DNA from: Thiothrix sp.
GTDB taxonomy: Bacteria; Pseudomonadota; Gammaproteobacteria; Thiotrichales; Thiotrichaceae
Length of the DNA stretch: 10,037 nucleotides
Direction of reading: 5' to 3'
Assembly: GCA_011375245.1 (NCBI GenBank)
Contig: DRMA01000290.1
Coordinates: 1-10,037 of the forward strand
In this document: positions 1 through 7,482 of the stretch, piece after piece
How the letters are laid out: each line of letters begins with the position of its first letter
How positions within the stretch are numbered: position 1 is the first letter of the stretch
The notes under the pieces: model-generated
Told to the model about the DNA's origin: nothing
What the model saw: only the letters and a program-made list of their open reading frames with translations
Databases searched by the model: none
Position numbers and translations under genes: made by a program

Positions 1-150
1 CACTACGAGAACATAAACTATAAAAGCATTCTTGAAGAGCACCCTGCCAACTGTGACGATGTATGTGTGAGATAGTTACAACATAAAATTAGATGTAGAA
101 TATATAGGGTCACTATAATCCAACTTGAAAATGATGCCATAATAATAGTG
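1..150. other. Non-coding left flank of map
   Basis: I see no convincing gene here. The only open frame crossing it on the minus strand runs antisense into map, has no ribosome binding site and shows no recognisable protein family. In E. coli and many gammaproteobacteria map lies divergent from rpsB-tsf. This stretch could therefore be the promoter and leader of a gene transcribed leftwards beyond the window, but no rpsB coding sequence is visible, so this is inference. Confidence 0.4.
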
Positions 151-179
151 TTGCGAATTTCGCGTTCGCTTTATACCAT
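151..179 (+). promoter_or_regulatory. Candidate sigma-70 promoter for map-glnD
   Basis: A TTGCGA hexamer (151-156) is followed after 17 bases by TACCAT (174-179), each matching four of six consensus positions, about 35 bases before the map start codon. The overlapping TATACC at 172-177 would leave only a 15-base spacer. On the minus strand the same stretch also reads TATAAA, with a weak TTGGTT 17 bases upstream, so a divergent promoter is possible. The assignment rests on consensus matches and position only. Confidence 0.25.
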
Positions 180-214
180 ACATCCCCATTGAAACCAAAC
201 CAAAATACATACTT

Positions 215-997
215 ATGGCAATCAATATTAAAACAGCCGCAGAAATCAAAAAAATGCGTATTGCAGGCAAACTAGCTGCGGATGTACTCACAATGATCGA
301 ACCTTATGTTGTAGCTGGTGTCAGCACCGATGAACTTGATCAGCGCTGCCATAACTACATTATTGACCAACAACAGGCTATCCCTGCACCACTAAATTAC
401 AAAGGTTTCCCAAAATCTATTTGCACTTCTGTCAATCAACAAGTATGTCATGGTATACCCAACCAGAAAAAATTAAAAAAAGGCGATATTGTTAATATTG
501 ATATTACCGTTATCAAAGATGAATATCATGGTGACACCAGCAAAATGTTTTACGTTGGCACCCCCAGCCCACAAGCCAAACGCCTCAGTGAAGTTGCCCA
601 AAAAGCCATGTATATTGGCATTTCGCAAATAAAACCAAAAGCTCATACAGGCGATATTGGTCACGCTATTCAAAAATATGCTGAAGCCAATTACTGTTCG
701 ATTGTGCGCGAATACTGCGGACATGGCATTGGCAAAAAATTCCACGATGCTCCACAGATTCTACACTATGGTAAACAAGGGACAGGATCTGAACTTGAAG
801 TTGGCATGACATTTACCGTTGAACCAATGGTTAATTTAGGTAAACGTCATATAAAGCAGCTTTCTGATGGCTGGACAGTTGTCACCAAAGACCGCTCCCT
901 ATCTGCACAATGGGAACACACTATACTTGTGACTGAAACAGGCTTTGAAATACTCACCTTGCGTGAAGAAGAAGTAAACTGGGAACATAAGCTATAA
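215..997 (+). CDS. map: Type I methionine aminopeptidase
   Basis: This 260-residue cytosolic metallopeptidase removes the initiator methionine from new proteins whose second residue is small. It aligns end to end with E. coli MetAP (264 residues). The five metal ligands are in place: D96, D107, H170, E203 and E234. The catalytic-site histidines H79 (in CHGIP) and H177 are also present, as is the signature REYCGHGIG (165-173). It lacks the N-terminal zinc-finger or SH3-like extension of eukaryotic type I enzymes. The ATG at 215 is chosen because the first residues, MAINIKTAAEIKKMR, match the E. coli start (MAISIKT...). No clear Shine-Dalgarno sequence precedes it. glnD follows after 37 bases, the usual gammaproteobacterial order, so the two are probably co-transcribed. 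Confidence 0.98.
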   Translation: MAINIKTAAEIKKMRIAGKLAADVLTMIEPYVVAGVSTDELDQRCHNYIIDQQQAIPAPLNYKGFPKSICTSVNQQVCHGIPNQKKLKKGDIVNIDITVIKDEYHGDTSKMFYVGTPSPQAKRLSEVAQKAMYIGISQIKPKAHTGDIGHAIQKYAEANYCSIVREYCGHGIGKKFHDAPQILHYGKQGTGSELEVGMTFTVEPMVNLGKRHIKQLSDGWTVVTKDRSLSAQWEHTILVTETGFEILTLREEEVNWEHKL

Positions 998-1034
998 CAT
1001 CAATAACAATCAAATAGGGGCGACAGAAAAGCTA

Positions 1035-3671
1035 ATGAAAACAGCATTTAAAGCAATTATTAAACATATCAATGAAACGGAAAATTTATCACTTAGTGAT
1101 ATCCATACACTACAACAACAAGAAAAAACACTCTTACAACAACATTTTGCTAACAATGCTAATATTAAAAGCCTACTCAAACAACATAGCCTGTATATTG
1201 ATACCCTGCTTTGCAAATTATGGCGACAACTACCGCTTAACAAAAACTGCTCTATAGCCATTATTGCTGTTGGTGGCTATGGTCGGCAGGAAATGCATCC
1301 ACACTCGGACATTGATCTACTAATCTTACTAGGACACTCCTTAGAGCCACATCACAAAGTAGCTATATCTGATTTTATTACCCAACTCTGGGATCTCAAG
1401 TTTGAAATCGGACAAAGTGTTCGCACGCTAGAAGAATGTTTAACCGAAGCAGAAAATGACCTCAGCATTATCACTAACCTCATTGAATCACGCTTTCTAT
1501 GTGGTCAAAAAAAGCTATTTAACGCACTCAAACAAAATATCACCCCTGATAAATTTTGGGATAGCCCTAGCTTCTTCCAAGCAAAACTAGAGGAACAACA
1601 ACAACGTTATAAACGCTATGGCGATACCTCTTACCGTGTCGAACCTAACCTCAAAGAAGGCCCTGGTGGTTTACGTGACATTCATATGATTACATGGGTA
1701 ACAAAACGTGAATATGATACCCTATCACTACGTGAGCTTTATGATGAAGAACTTATTACCCAACGTGAATATAATGGTCTCATTAAGGCACGTAACTTCC
1801 TCTGGAAAGTACGTTTTGGCTTGCACTTATTAGCCAATCGCAAAGAAGACCGACTGTTACTTCATTACCAACGCAGCTTAGCACATCAGTTTGGCTACCC
1901 ATCTAGTGAAAAAAATAACAGCACAGTGGAAAAATTCATGCATGACTACTTCCAAACCATTACACGGCTTGGCAGGCTCAATGAATTATTAATCGGTATC
2001 TATCGTGAACATATTCTGCCCTTAACAGCAGGACAAGTACAATCTGTTAATAACTGGTGTGAACAACAAGGGAATTATCTGGCCGTTAAACACAAGACCA
2101 TTTTTACTGAACAACCACATACCCTACTTGAAATTTTTCACCTATTGCAAACACGCTCTAACGTAAAAGGACTAGCACCACAAACCATTCGCTTGATACA
2201 CACTCATCTACCAATGATTGATGATCATTATCGTTGTCAACCACAACACAAAGATCTGTTTATTAAAATCATGTCTGAGTCACAAGGCATTTCTTACGTT
2301 TTAAGACGAATGAGTCATTATGGTATTCTCGGTCGTTGGATCCCCGCTTTTGGCAAAATTACAGGCTTAATGCAGTTTGATCTATTTCATGCTTATACCG
2401 TTGATGACCATACCTTGCGCCTTATTAGCAATTTGCGTAAATACAGCAATAAAGCAAGTGATACTGGTAGCATCGAGTTCAGCCGTTGCCATGCAATCTT
2501 TAACACACTACCTGACCCAAAACTTTTATATTTAGCAGGTCTATTTCATGATATTGCCAAAGGTCAAGGTGGCAATCACTCAGAATTAGGAGCAGAATAT
2601 GCTTACCATTTCTGTCGCTCCCATTGCCTTGATACCTATGCCTCTTCAATTGTTCGCTGGGTTATTGAAAATCATTTGCTAATGAGTATGACGGCACAAC
2701 GAAAAGATGTTTCTGACCCTAAAGTTATTAAAACATTTGCCGCTAAAATCGTTGATCCTGCACGTCTAGATTATCTCTACTTACTCACCATTGCCGATAT
2801 TAAAGCGACCAATCCTGAGCTATGGAATGGCTGGAAACATTCCTTACTATCAACTCTTTATCAAGCAACTCATAATCTATTAACCCATGGAATGCCACCT
2901 GCATCCTATGTAACACTCATTGAACAAAAACGTGAATCAGTGCTTGAGCAACTGCCTACACATAATATTAGTAAAAAAGGCGGTGAGCAGTACTGTAACA
3001 ACATGGGGAACGATTACTTACAGCATCACTCTGTTAAGAGCATTTTATGGCAAATGACACATATCAAAAATGACAATGTTTACCCCATCATTCAGCTACG
3101 CTCAAATCCAAGTGCCAACACAACTTTTTTATTTATTTATACACCCGAAAAAAACCATCTATTCGCCAAAACAACCAGTGTATTGCAACGTTTAAATTAC
3201 CCTGTTGTTGCCGCTTATATTATGACAACACCAAACAATTTTGGCTTAGAAACATTAAATTTACTCAATACAAGCAATACTCCTCTTAGCATCTCTAATA
3301 ATACTCACCTTATCAATACATTGCGAAGTGCTTTAACGAACACTAAAAGCAAACCTGACTCCATTAACGATTACCGCATGCCTCGGCAGCTAAAAAGCTT
3401 TCGCCAAAAAACCCGCATTACCATCGAACAAGATCAAGAAAAACAACAAACCCATCTCATGTTGCAAACCCTTGATGTACCAGGTGTATTATCAACATTG
3501 GCAAAAATCTTTGCTGACTTTAAATTACAACTCATTAGCGCCCGCATTTCTACACTTGGTGAAGAAGCAGAGGATTCCTTTTTCCTCACGACCAACAACG
3601 GCAAAGCTGTCACTGATGAAGCAACCCTAAACGACTTACAGACAGCCATCTATAAAAAACTTAATCCATGA
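1035..3671 (+). CDS. glnD: Bifunctional PII uridylyltransferase / uridylyl-removing enzyme
   Basis: This 878-residue cytosolic nitrogen sensor adds UMP to PII proteins (GlnB/GlnK) when glutamine is scarce and removes it when glutamine is plentiful, so controlling glutamine synthetase adenylylation and NtrBC. The length matches E. coli GlnD (890). Domains in order: an N-terminal nucleotidyltransferase with GGYGR (80-84) and the catalytic SDIDLL motif (D92, D94); a GlnD helical linker with EGPGGLRDIH (208-217); an HD hydrolase domain beginning near FHAYTVDDHT (451-460), with the HD pair H505/D506 in LFHDIAKG; and two C-terminal ACT domains, about 698-770 and 805-878, which bind glutamine in the family. 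All catalytic motifs are intact, so both activities are expected. A TAGGGG stretch ends 14 bases before the ATG, a rather long spacing. No PII or ammonium transporter gene is in the window. The stop codon lies inside a short tandem repeat shared with the convergent gene. Confidence 0.97.
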   Translation: MKTAFKAIIKHINETENLSLSDIHTLQQQEKTLLQQHFANNANIKSLLKQHSLYIDTLLCKLWRQLPLNKNCSIAIIAVGGYGRQEMHPHSDIDLLILLGHSLEPHHKVAISDFITQLWDLKFEIGQSVRTLEECLTEAENDLSIITNLIESRFLCGQKKLFNALKQNITPDKFWDSPSFFQAKLEEQQQRYKRYGDTSYRVEPNLKEGPGGLRDIHMITWVTKREYDTLSLRELYDEELITQREYNGLIKARNFLWKVRFGLHLLANRKEDRLLLHYQRSLAHQFGYPSSEKNNSTVEKFMHDYFQTITRLGRLNELLIGIYREHILPLTAGQVQSVNNWCEQQGNYLAVKHKTIFTEQPHTLLEIFHLLQTRSNVKGLAPQTIRLIHTHLPMIDDHYRCQPQHKDLFIKIMSESQGISYVLRRMSHYGILGRWIPAFGKITGLMQFDLFHAYTVDDHTLRLISNLRKYSNKASDTGSIEFSRCHAIFNTLPDPKLLYLAGLFHDIAKGQGGNHSELGAEYAYHFCRSHCLDTYASSIVRWVIENHLLMSMTAQRKDVSDPKVIKTFAAKIVDPARLDYLYLLTIADIKATNPELWNGWKHSLLSTLYQATHNLLTHGMPPASYVTLIEQKRESVLEQLPTHNISKKGGEQYCNNMGNDYLQHHSVKSILWQMTHIKNDNVYPIIQLRSNPSANTTFLFIYTPEKNHLFAKTTSVLQRLNYPVVAAYIMTTPNNFGLETLNLLNTSNTPLSISNNTHLINTLRSALTNTKSKPDSINDYRMPRQLKSFRQKTRITIEQDQEKQQTHLMLQTLDVPGVLSTLAKIFADFKLQLISARISTLGEEAEDSFFLTTNNGKAVTDEATLNDLQTAIYKKLNP

Positions 3672-3706
3672 TTTCATGTGGTTTCACATGATTTCATATG
3701 GTTTTT
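3667..3706. repeat. Two-copy 20-bp tandem repeat at convergent gene ends
   Basis: Two adjacent 20-bp units (3667-3686 and 3687-3706) share the core CATGATTTCAT and match at 17 of 20 positions. The first copy contains the glnD stop codon (3669-3671). The second contains the stop codon of the convergent ygfX-like gene (3694-3696) and its last few codons. The repeat arrangement also produces the hairpin annotated separately. Confidence 0.8.
3674..3691. terminator. Possible bidirectional terminator hairpin
   Basis: TCATGTG (3674-3680), loop GTTT and CACATGA (3685-3691) form a perfect 7-bp stem between two converging genes. A further ATGA/TCAT pairing is possible beyond a 2x2 mismatch. On the plus strand TTT follows directly, with a TTTTT run further on (3702-3706), so the U-tract is interrupted. 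On the minus strand no good T-run follows. The stem is short and AT-rich, so termination is plausible from position but weakly supported. Confidence 0.4.
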
Positions 3707-4170
3707 AAGTATACCCTTAAGTGGCGATGAACCTCGGCAGACACACTATCTACTGGCACAAGTAAAGTATAACGGCGATGAGCTACAGTAAGATTATCAA
3801 TAGCGTTGAAATTAAGTACAACCCACCATCGACTCACATAACTTGAGCCACTTAACGTTACCGCTATATCATCGTTTTGCACATTACTACATTCAGGTAC
3901 AGTGCTAATTAACCAGCCTCTATTTTGATGGTAAGAGGCTGAAAATACTGACTGACTTAACACCTTGGTAATATGCAAACAATAATAATAAAACCAAGAA
4001 GCACCAACCAATAATAAAACCACAAGTTGTATAACCCAATGATCCTGTAATAAAATCAATACTACCAATGCACTAATTAAATGCGCACAAAATAACACCA
4101 CGAGTAACTGTGTTGATTGTCTGGGTTCTATCACCAAAAAATCCGTATAACTCGTCGCATCTAGATTCAC
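3694..4170 (-). CDS. YgfX/CptA-like two-helix inner-membrane protein
   Basis: This is a 158-residue protein with two predicted membrane helices close to the N-terminus (about 20-41 and 45-63), separated by the short turn QDHW. A soluble C-terminal part follows, ending in RRYTLLVPVDSVSAEVHRHL. This layout resembles the YgfX/CptA family: an EPRQS-like segment before the first helix, a His inside it, a Trp-bearing middle, a VVLNF strand, and a final DS...H-LR-YL helix. In E. coli YgfX is encoded with SdhE (CptB) and has been described as a toxin-like protein affecting cytoskeletal proteins. No sdhE is visible here, so that role should not be assumed. The start is GTG: its GTGA overlaps the TGA of the upstream secreted-protein gene, and the protein has no internal Met. 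Expression is therefore probably coupled to that gene. The family assignment is by pattern and moderate in strength. Confidence 0.6.
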   Translation of the reverse strand: MNLDATSYTDFLVIEPRQSTQLLVVLFCAHLISALVVLILLQDHWVIQLVVLLLVGASWFYYYCLHITKVLSQSVFSASYHQNRGWLISTVPECSNVQNDDIAVTLSGSSYVSRWWVVLNFNAIDNLTVAHRRYTLLVPVDSVSAEVHRHLRVYLKTI

Positions 4171-4955
4171 TTAACCACTTTGACTTTAGGTAATGACAAT
4201 ACGCGATACTGCTGTAGGTAATCTCGCTCTAAAGCATGTTGTTGCTTTGCACTCAATACAGCGGCTTTGTTATTCGCTTTCGCCATTAACTTAATCCACT
4301 TAGGAAAATAGCGACTCAACGCATTCTTAACCACAATGTCCGTACCAATAAATTGTAAAACATGATAACTCCAATAATTATCCATTCCCGTCGTTAAGAG
4401 TGACTGGTGTAAATACTCACATTTATTGTCCGTTGAATAATCATAAAAATCTTTTTCACCAATATTAAATCCAGCCAGCTTTTTGCTCACATAACCTTCT
4501 TTAGCAGACAGTAAAAACATGGCTTGCTGATTGCCATTCATTAAGCCCATATCACCTGAATGAGTCAAAATAATGAAATCTTTACGCATATCCTTATTCA
4601 AATAAGCCCAATAAACTTTATCAATAAACTCAGGATGATCAGCGATGACAACGGCTGGCATTAATGCTTTTTTCTGAGCATTATGCAATGAGGCATAAAG
4701 TCCAAATGTCTCCTCTGCATAATCCATATCAAGACGTAAGGTCATTATTTGCCCAAGATCATTGAGGCTATATTCACTCTTAAATTGCCCTTTATCACGC
4801 GCACTTTCCTTATCAGCAACAAGAGCATGAATCTGACAATTTTCAGGAAATTTTCCTGCTAAATAAGGCGGAAAATCGTTTTCATAAGCACTTGCAAAAA
4901 AGGGAAAAATTAATGTCATTACCCCTAAAAACAAAACTTTATAGCCTAAAAACAT
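4167..4955 (-). CDS. Secreted/periplasmic protein of unknown function
   Basis: I do not recognise this 262-residue protein. It begins with a clear Sec signal peptide: K6, a hydrophobic core VLFLGVMTLIFPFF (7-20), and an ASA site predicting cleavage after residue 23. The mature form of about 239 residues has only two cysteines (C40, C179), which could form a disulfide in the periplasm. The middle contains DFIILTHSGDMGLMNG (126-141), a strand-turn pattern, and several aromatic-rich stretches such as YWSYHVLQF. The C-terminus is basic and Ala/Lys/Gln-rich. The start is well supported by an AAGGAG Shine-Dalgarno eight bases upstream. The gene is preceded by a 107-bp gap and overlaps the following YgfX-like membrane-protein gene by GTGA, suggesting a two-gene envelope unit. 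No lipobox is present, so it is not a lipoprotein. Confidence 0.75.
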   Translation of the reverse strand: MFLGYKVLFLGVMTLIFPFFASAYENDFPPYLAGKFPENCQIHALVADKESARDKGQFKSEYSLNDLGQIMTLRLDMDYAEETFGLYASLHNAQKKALMPAVVIADHPEFIDKVYWAYLNKDMRKDFIILTHSGDMGLMNGNQQAMFLLSAKEGYVSKKLAGFNIGEKDFYDYSTDNKCEYLHQSLLTTGMDNYWSYHVLQFIGTDIVVKNALSRYFPKWIKLMAKANNKAAVLSAKQQHALERDYLQQYRVLSLPKVKVVK

Positions 4956-5062
4956 AGTTAGAACTCCTTAACCTAAAACGACTCAAAATAACGAATCATA
5001 AACGACTTGATAGCACAGCTACATGCCACCAAATCAATCTCTATCCTCGCAATAACATAGCA
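4956..5062 (-). other. 107-bp gap between exonuclease and secreted-protein genes
   Basis: The gap holds the ribosome binding site described separately. A TATGAT hexamer (minus strand, about 4999-5004) matches five of six -10 positions but has no good -35 at the usual spacing. The only inverted repeat seen, TAGC-ACA-GCTA, has a 4-bp stem and no following T-run, so it is not a convincing terminator. Read-through from the exonuclease gene is possible. Confidence 0.3.
4964..4969 (-). promoter_or_regulatory. Strong ribosome binding site of the secreted-protein gene
   Basis: AAGGAG on the minus strand lies eight bases before the ATG at 4955. It is the clearest Shine-Dalgarno sequence noted in the window and fixes this start. 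The other genes examined have weak sites or rely on overlap with the gene before them. Confidence 0.8.
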
Positions 5063-6016
5063 TCACGGGTTCGTTATCAAGCCTTTAGCCTCACAGCTAT
5101 TAGTGGCTTCATTCCAATGCTGCTGAAACAGCTCATCAAGTTGTAAATCACTATAAAACACTTCTAAACAATGCTGATCAATGGGGTTACGCTTAAGATT
5201 CGACTCCAAACTAGGCACATGCTCACAAAGACAGGTGAGTTGATAATAAATACCAATCATCTCTTTATGCGCTTGAATAGCCACTTGCCAACGCATTGCC
5301 ATTTTCGCTTTCATTTTGCCAATTTCATCAATAGAGGCAAGTAACTGTTCAATCGTGCCAAATTTTCGTAATAACTTAGCCGCTGTTGCCATACCGATTT
5401 CAGGCACACCACGAATATTATCGGCTTTATCACCCGCTAATGCCAATTGAGCCGCAATTTTCTCAGGCTGCACACCGAACTTTTTAGTCACTGCTTTAAC
5501 ATCAAATTGCTGATTACGCACATATTCCCACCATGTCACATTCTCACTGACAAGTTGTGCCAAATCTTTATCAGCAGAAAGAATAATAACATGCCGATTT
5601 AATTTCACTTGCTGTCGTGTCCATGTAGCGACTAAATCATCCGCCTCATAGCGAGGACTTGAAGCCTCAATAATCCCTAATAAACGGACAAAGCGACGAC
5701 AAAGTTGAAATTGATAGCGTAAATTTGGATCAGTGGGATGACGATTTTTTTTATAATCAGGATAAATTTTAAGCCGCATAGATTGTGTTTGACTTTCGTC
5801 AAAAGCAAATGCAATATGCATTTCCTTAGTCTTATGCTGTAACAAAAATTGATAAACAAAATCCATAAATCCTAACACTGCATGTATGGGCTGCCCATTT
5901 TTATCAACATGCCCTTTTGGCCACGTATACCATGCCCTAAAAACATAAACACTCGCATCAATAAGATAGGTTACAGGTTGCTCTGCGTTATGCGACGAAC
6001 AAGTCTTACTGATCAT
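5063..6016 (-). CDS. Stand-alone 5'-3' exonuclease (PolA N-terminal-like flap nuclease)
   Basis: This 317-residue metal-dependent nuclease is homologous to the 5' nuclease domain of DNA polymerase I and probably removes RNA primers or 5' flaps on DNA. The acidic metal ligands of the PolA family are all visible: D20 (LIDAS), D73 (AFDE), E124/D126/D127 (YEADD), D149/D151 (ADKD) and D196/D199 (GDKADN). The YKKNR segment (88-92) corresponds to PolA YKSHR. A helix-hairpin-helix DNA-binding region follows (IRGVPEIGMATAAKLL, 201-216). E. coli Xni (ExoIX, 251 residues) lacks several of these ligands and is shorter, so this protein is nearer to PolA's own domain and the name xni is not used. No polymerase domain is attached. 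The ATG overlaps the rlmD stop as ATGA, with no Shine-Dalgarno, so translation is probably coupled. A 15-residue N-terminal extension precedes the fold. Confidence 0.9.
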   Translation of the reverse strand: MISKTCSSHNAEQPVTYLIDASVYVFRAWYTWPKGHVDKNGQPIHAVLGFMDFVYQFLLQHKTKEMHIAFAFDESQTQSMRLKIYPDYKKNRHPTDPNLRYQFQLCRRFVRLLGIIEASSPRYEADDLVATWTRQQVKLNRHVIILSADKDLAQLVSENVTWWEYVRNQQFDVKAVTKKFGVQPEKIAAQLALAGDKADNIRGVPEIGMATAAKLLRKFGTIEQLLASIDEIGKMKAKMAMRWQVAIQAHKEMIGIYYQLTCLCEHVPSLESNLKRNPIDQHCLEVFYSDLQLDELFQQHWNEATNSCEAKGLITNP

Positions 6017-7353
6017 TCAAAAACGGCAATTGACTCAACATGTGCAGTATGTGGAAACATATCCATCACACCAACACCTTTTAAGCAATAGCCATGTGTA
6101 TGCACAAGCTCAGCAGCATCTCGTGCTAAAGTAGCAGGATGACAAGAAACATACACAATACGTTGCGGTTTCAGCTTCCCTAAATGAGCCAGCACTTCTT
6201 TCGCCCCTGAACGGGGTGGATCAAGTAACATTTTGCTGTAGGACTGCTTCAACCATTTTTCATGTTGCATATCGCCCATTAAATTACAAAAATGATAACT
6301 CGTGTTGTCAATACCATTATTACGTGCTGTTTGTTTTGCACGCTCCACCATCACAAAATCACCCTCAACACCTGTCACATGGGCTGCATGACGTGCAATA
6401 GGCAAGGTAAAATTACCTAAACCACAAAACAAATCAAGTACTTGATCATCAATAGATAACTCCAGTAACTCAATCGCTCTCATCACCATTTGACGATTGA
6501 TCGGCGCATTGACTTGAATAAAATCCAATGGCGAAAAAATAATACGTGTATCAAAAGCAGTATGCTCATAGAACAATTCTGCTTGTTCAACACTGTTAGG
6601 GTATAACAATTCAACCGTATCGGGACCACCTGATTGTAGATACAACACAATGTCATGTGCTTCTGCAAAAGCCAATAGCAAGCCCGTATCATGTGGACTT
6701 AATGCTTCTAAGTGGCGAAAAACCATTGCTGTTTGTGTATCCCCCACAATGGCTTCAATCTGAGGAATACTCTCTTTAGCATCCATTGCACCAATTAACT
6801 GTTGTAATGCACCTAAACGCTGACCAATACTAGGATGTAACACTTCACATTGTTTAAGGTCTGCTAAAAAACTATTCCGTTTTTCTCTAAACCCCACTAA
6901 AGCACGTTCTTTTTTACGCACAAACTTAGCCCCTAAGCGAGCTTTCCGACGATACCCCCAAACTTTTGCTGTTATTGGCTCAAATACTGTTTCAGGTTTA
7001 ACATTACCAATATGCGCTAACGCATCTAACATAGATTGCTGCTTATAATGAATTTGCGCCTTTGCATCAAGGTGTTGCAAACTGCAGCCACCACACAATC
7101 CAAAATGTTCACACTTAGGCTCAACACGATCAGCAGAGGCCAATAAAACCTCAACGACTTTTCCCTCATCATGCTTACGACTTTGATCCGTATAAAGAAA
7201 TTTTACCTTTTCTTGTGGCAATGCCCCATCAATAAAAACAGCTTTACCTTCAATATGCACGACCCCTCTACCATCTTGCGACAATGACTCAATGGTTACT
7301 TCAACAGGATCTTGGGGTAAGCTTTTACGTCTGCGCCTACGTCGTTTAGCCAT
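6013..7353 (-). CDS. rlmD: 23S rRNA (uracil1939-C5)-methyltransferase RlmD
   Basis: This SAM-dependent RNA m5U methyltransferase modifies U1939 of 23S rRNA. It has 446 residues from the ATG at 7353 (E. coli: 433). An N-terminal TRAM domain (about 12-70) is followed by the 4Fe-4S ligands C81, C87, C90 and C169, the first three at the same residue numbers as in E. coli RlmD. The SAM-binding motif DLFCGLGNFTLP is at 307-318, DPPRSGA at 378-384, and the nucleophilic cysteine C404 lies in VSCHPATLARD. The frame extends 17 codons further to an ATG at 7404. I prefer 7353 because MAKRRRRRRK followed by the TRAM domain resembles family N-termini and the extra residues look unlike them; neither start has a good Shine-Dalgarno. 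The gene overlaps the exonuclease gene at its end (ATGA). A weak TTTAAT -10-like element lies upstream without a matching -35. Confidence 0.95.
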   Translation of the reverse strand: MAKRRRRRRKSLPQDPVEVTIESLSQDGRGVVHIEGKAVFIDGALPQEKVKFLYTDQSRKHDEGKVVEVLLASADRVEPKCEHFGLCGGCSLQHLDAKAQIHYKQQSMLDALAHIGNVKPETVFEPITAKVWGYRRKARLGAKFVRKKERALVGFREKRNSFLADLKQCEVLHPSIGQRLGALQQLIGAMDAKESIPQIEAIVGDTQTAMVFRHLEALSPHDTGLLLAFAEAHDIVLYLQSGGPDTVELLYPNSVEQAELFYEHTAFDTRIIFSPLDFIQVNAPINRQMVMRAIELLELSIDDQVLDLFCGLGNFTLPIARHAAHVTGVEGDFVMVERAKQTARNNGIDNTSYHFCNLMGDMQHEKWLKQSYSKMLLDPPRSGAKEVLAHLGKLKPQRIVYVSCHPATLARDAAELVHTHGYCLKGVGVMDMFPHTAHVESIAVFE

Positions 7354-7482
7354 AAGGATGTACCGAGATAAAAATGAAGAGATAGTAGCAGAAGCTGCAT
7401 TCATGTAGATAGAGACATGCGCTTATTAAATTTCTCTGTTAAACATTCGACCAGTGTTAGTGTTACAGTGCTACTCGCCTCA

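Noticed and set aside
153..163. GCGAA-T-TTCGC palindrome near the map promoter, with a second TTCGC just after
   Set aside because: It could be an operator, but 5-bp arms are short and no second site or nearby regulator supports it.
76..291. Minus-strand open frame of 71 codons with a hydrophobic N-terminus
   Set aside because: It overlaps the start of map in antisense, lacks a ribosome binding site and has no family resemblance.
473..745. Minus-strand 90-codon open frame within map
   Set aside because: It is antisense to the conserved MetAP metal-binding region; composition is that of a shadow frame.
5063..6016. Naming the exonuclease xni
   Set aside because: All PolA-type acidic ligands are present and the protein is longer than E. 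coli Xni, so the orthology is not supported.
7354..7404. Longer RlmD starting at the upstream ATG (17 extra residues)
   Set aside because: The extra residues do not resemble RlmD N-termini and have no Shine-Dalgarno; the MAKRR start fits the family better.
7405..7482. Terminator after the peroxidase gene
   Set aside because: The repeated CAGTG/GTGTTA words are direct rather than inverted, and no hairpin with a T-run is present.
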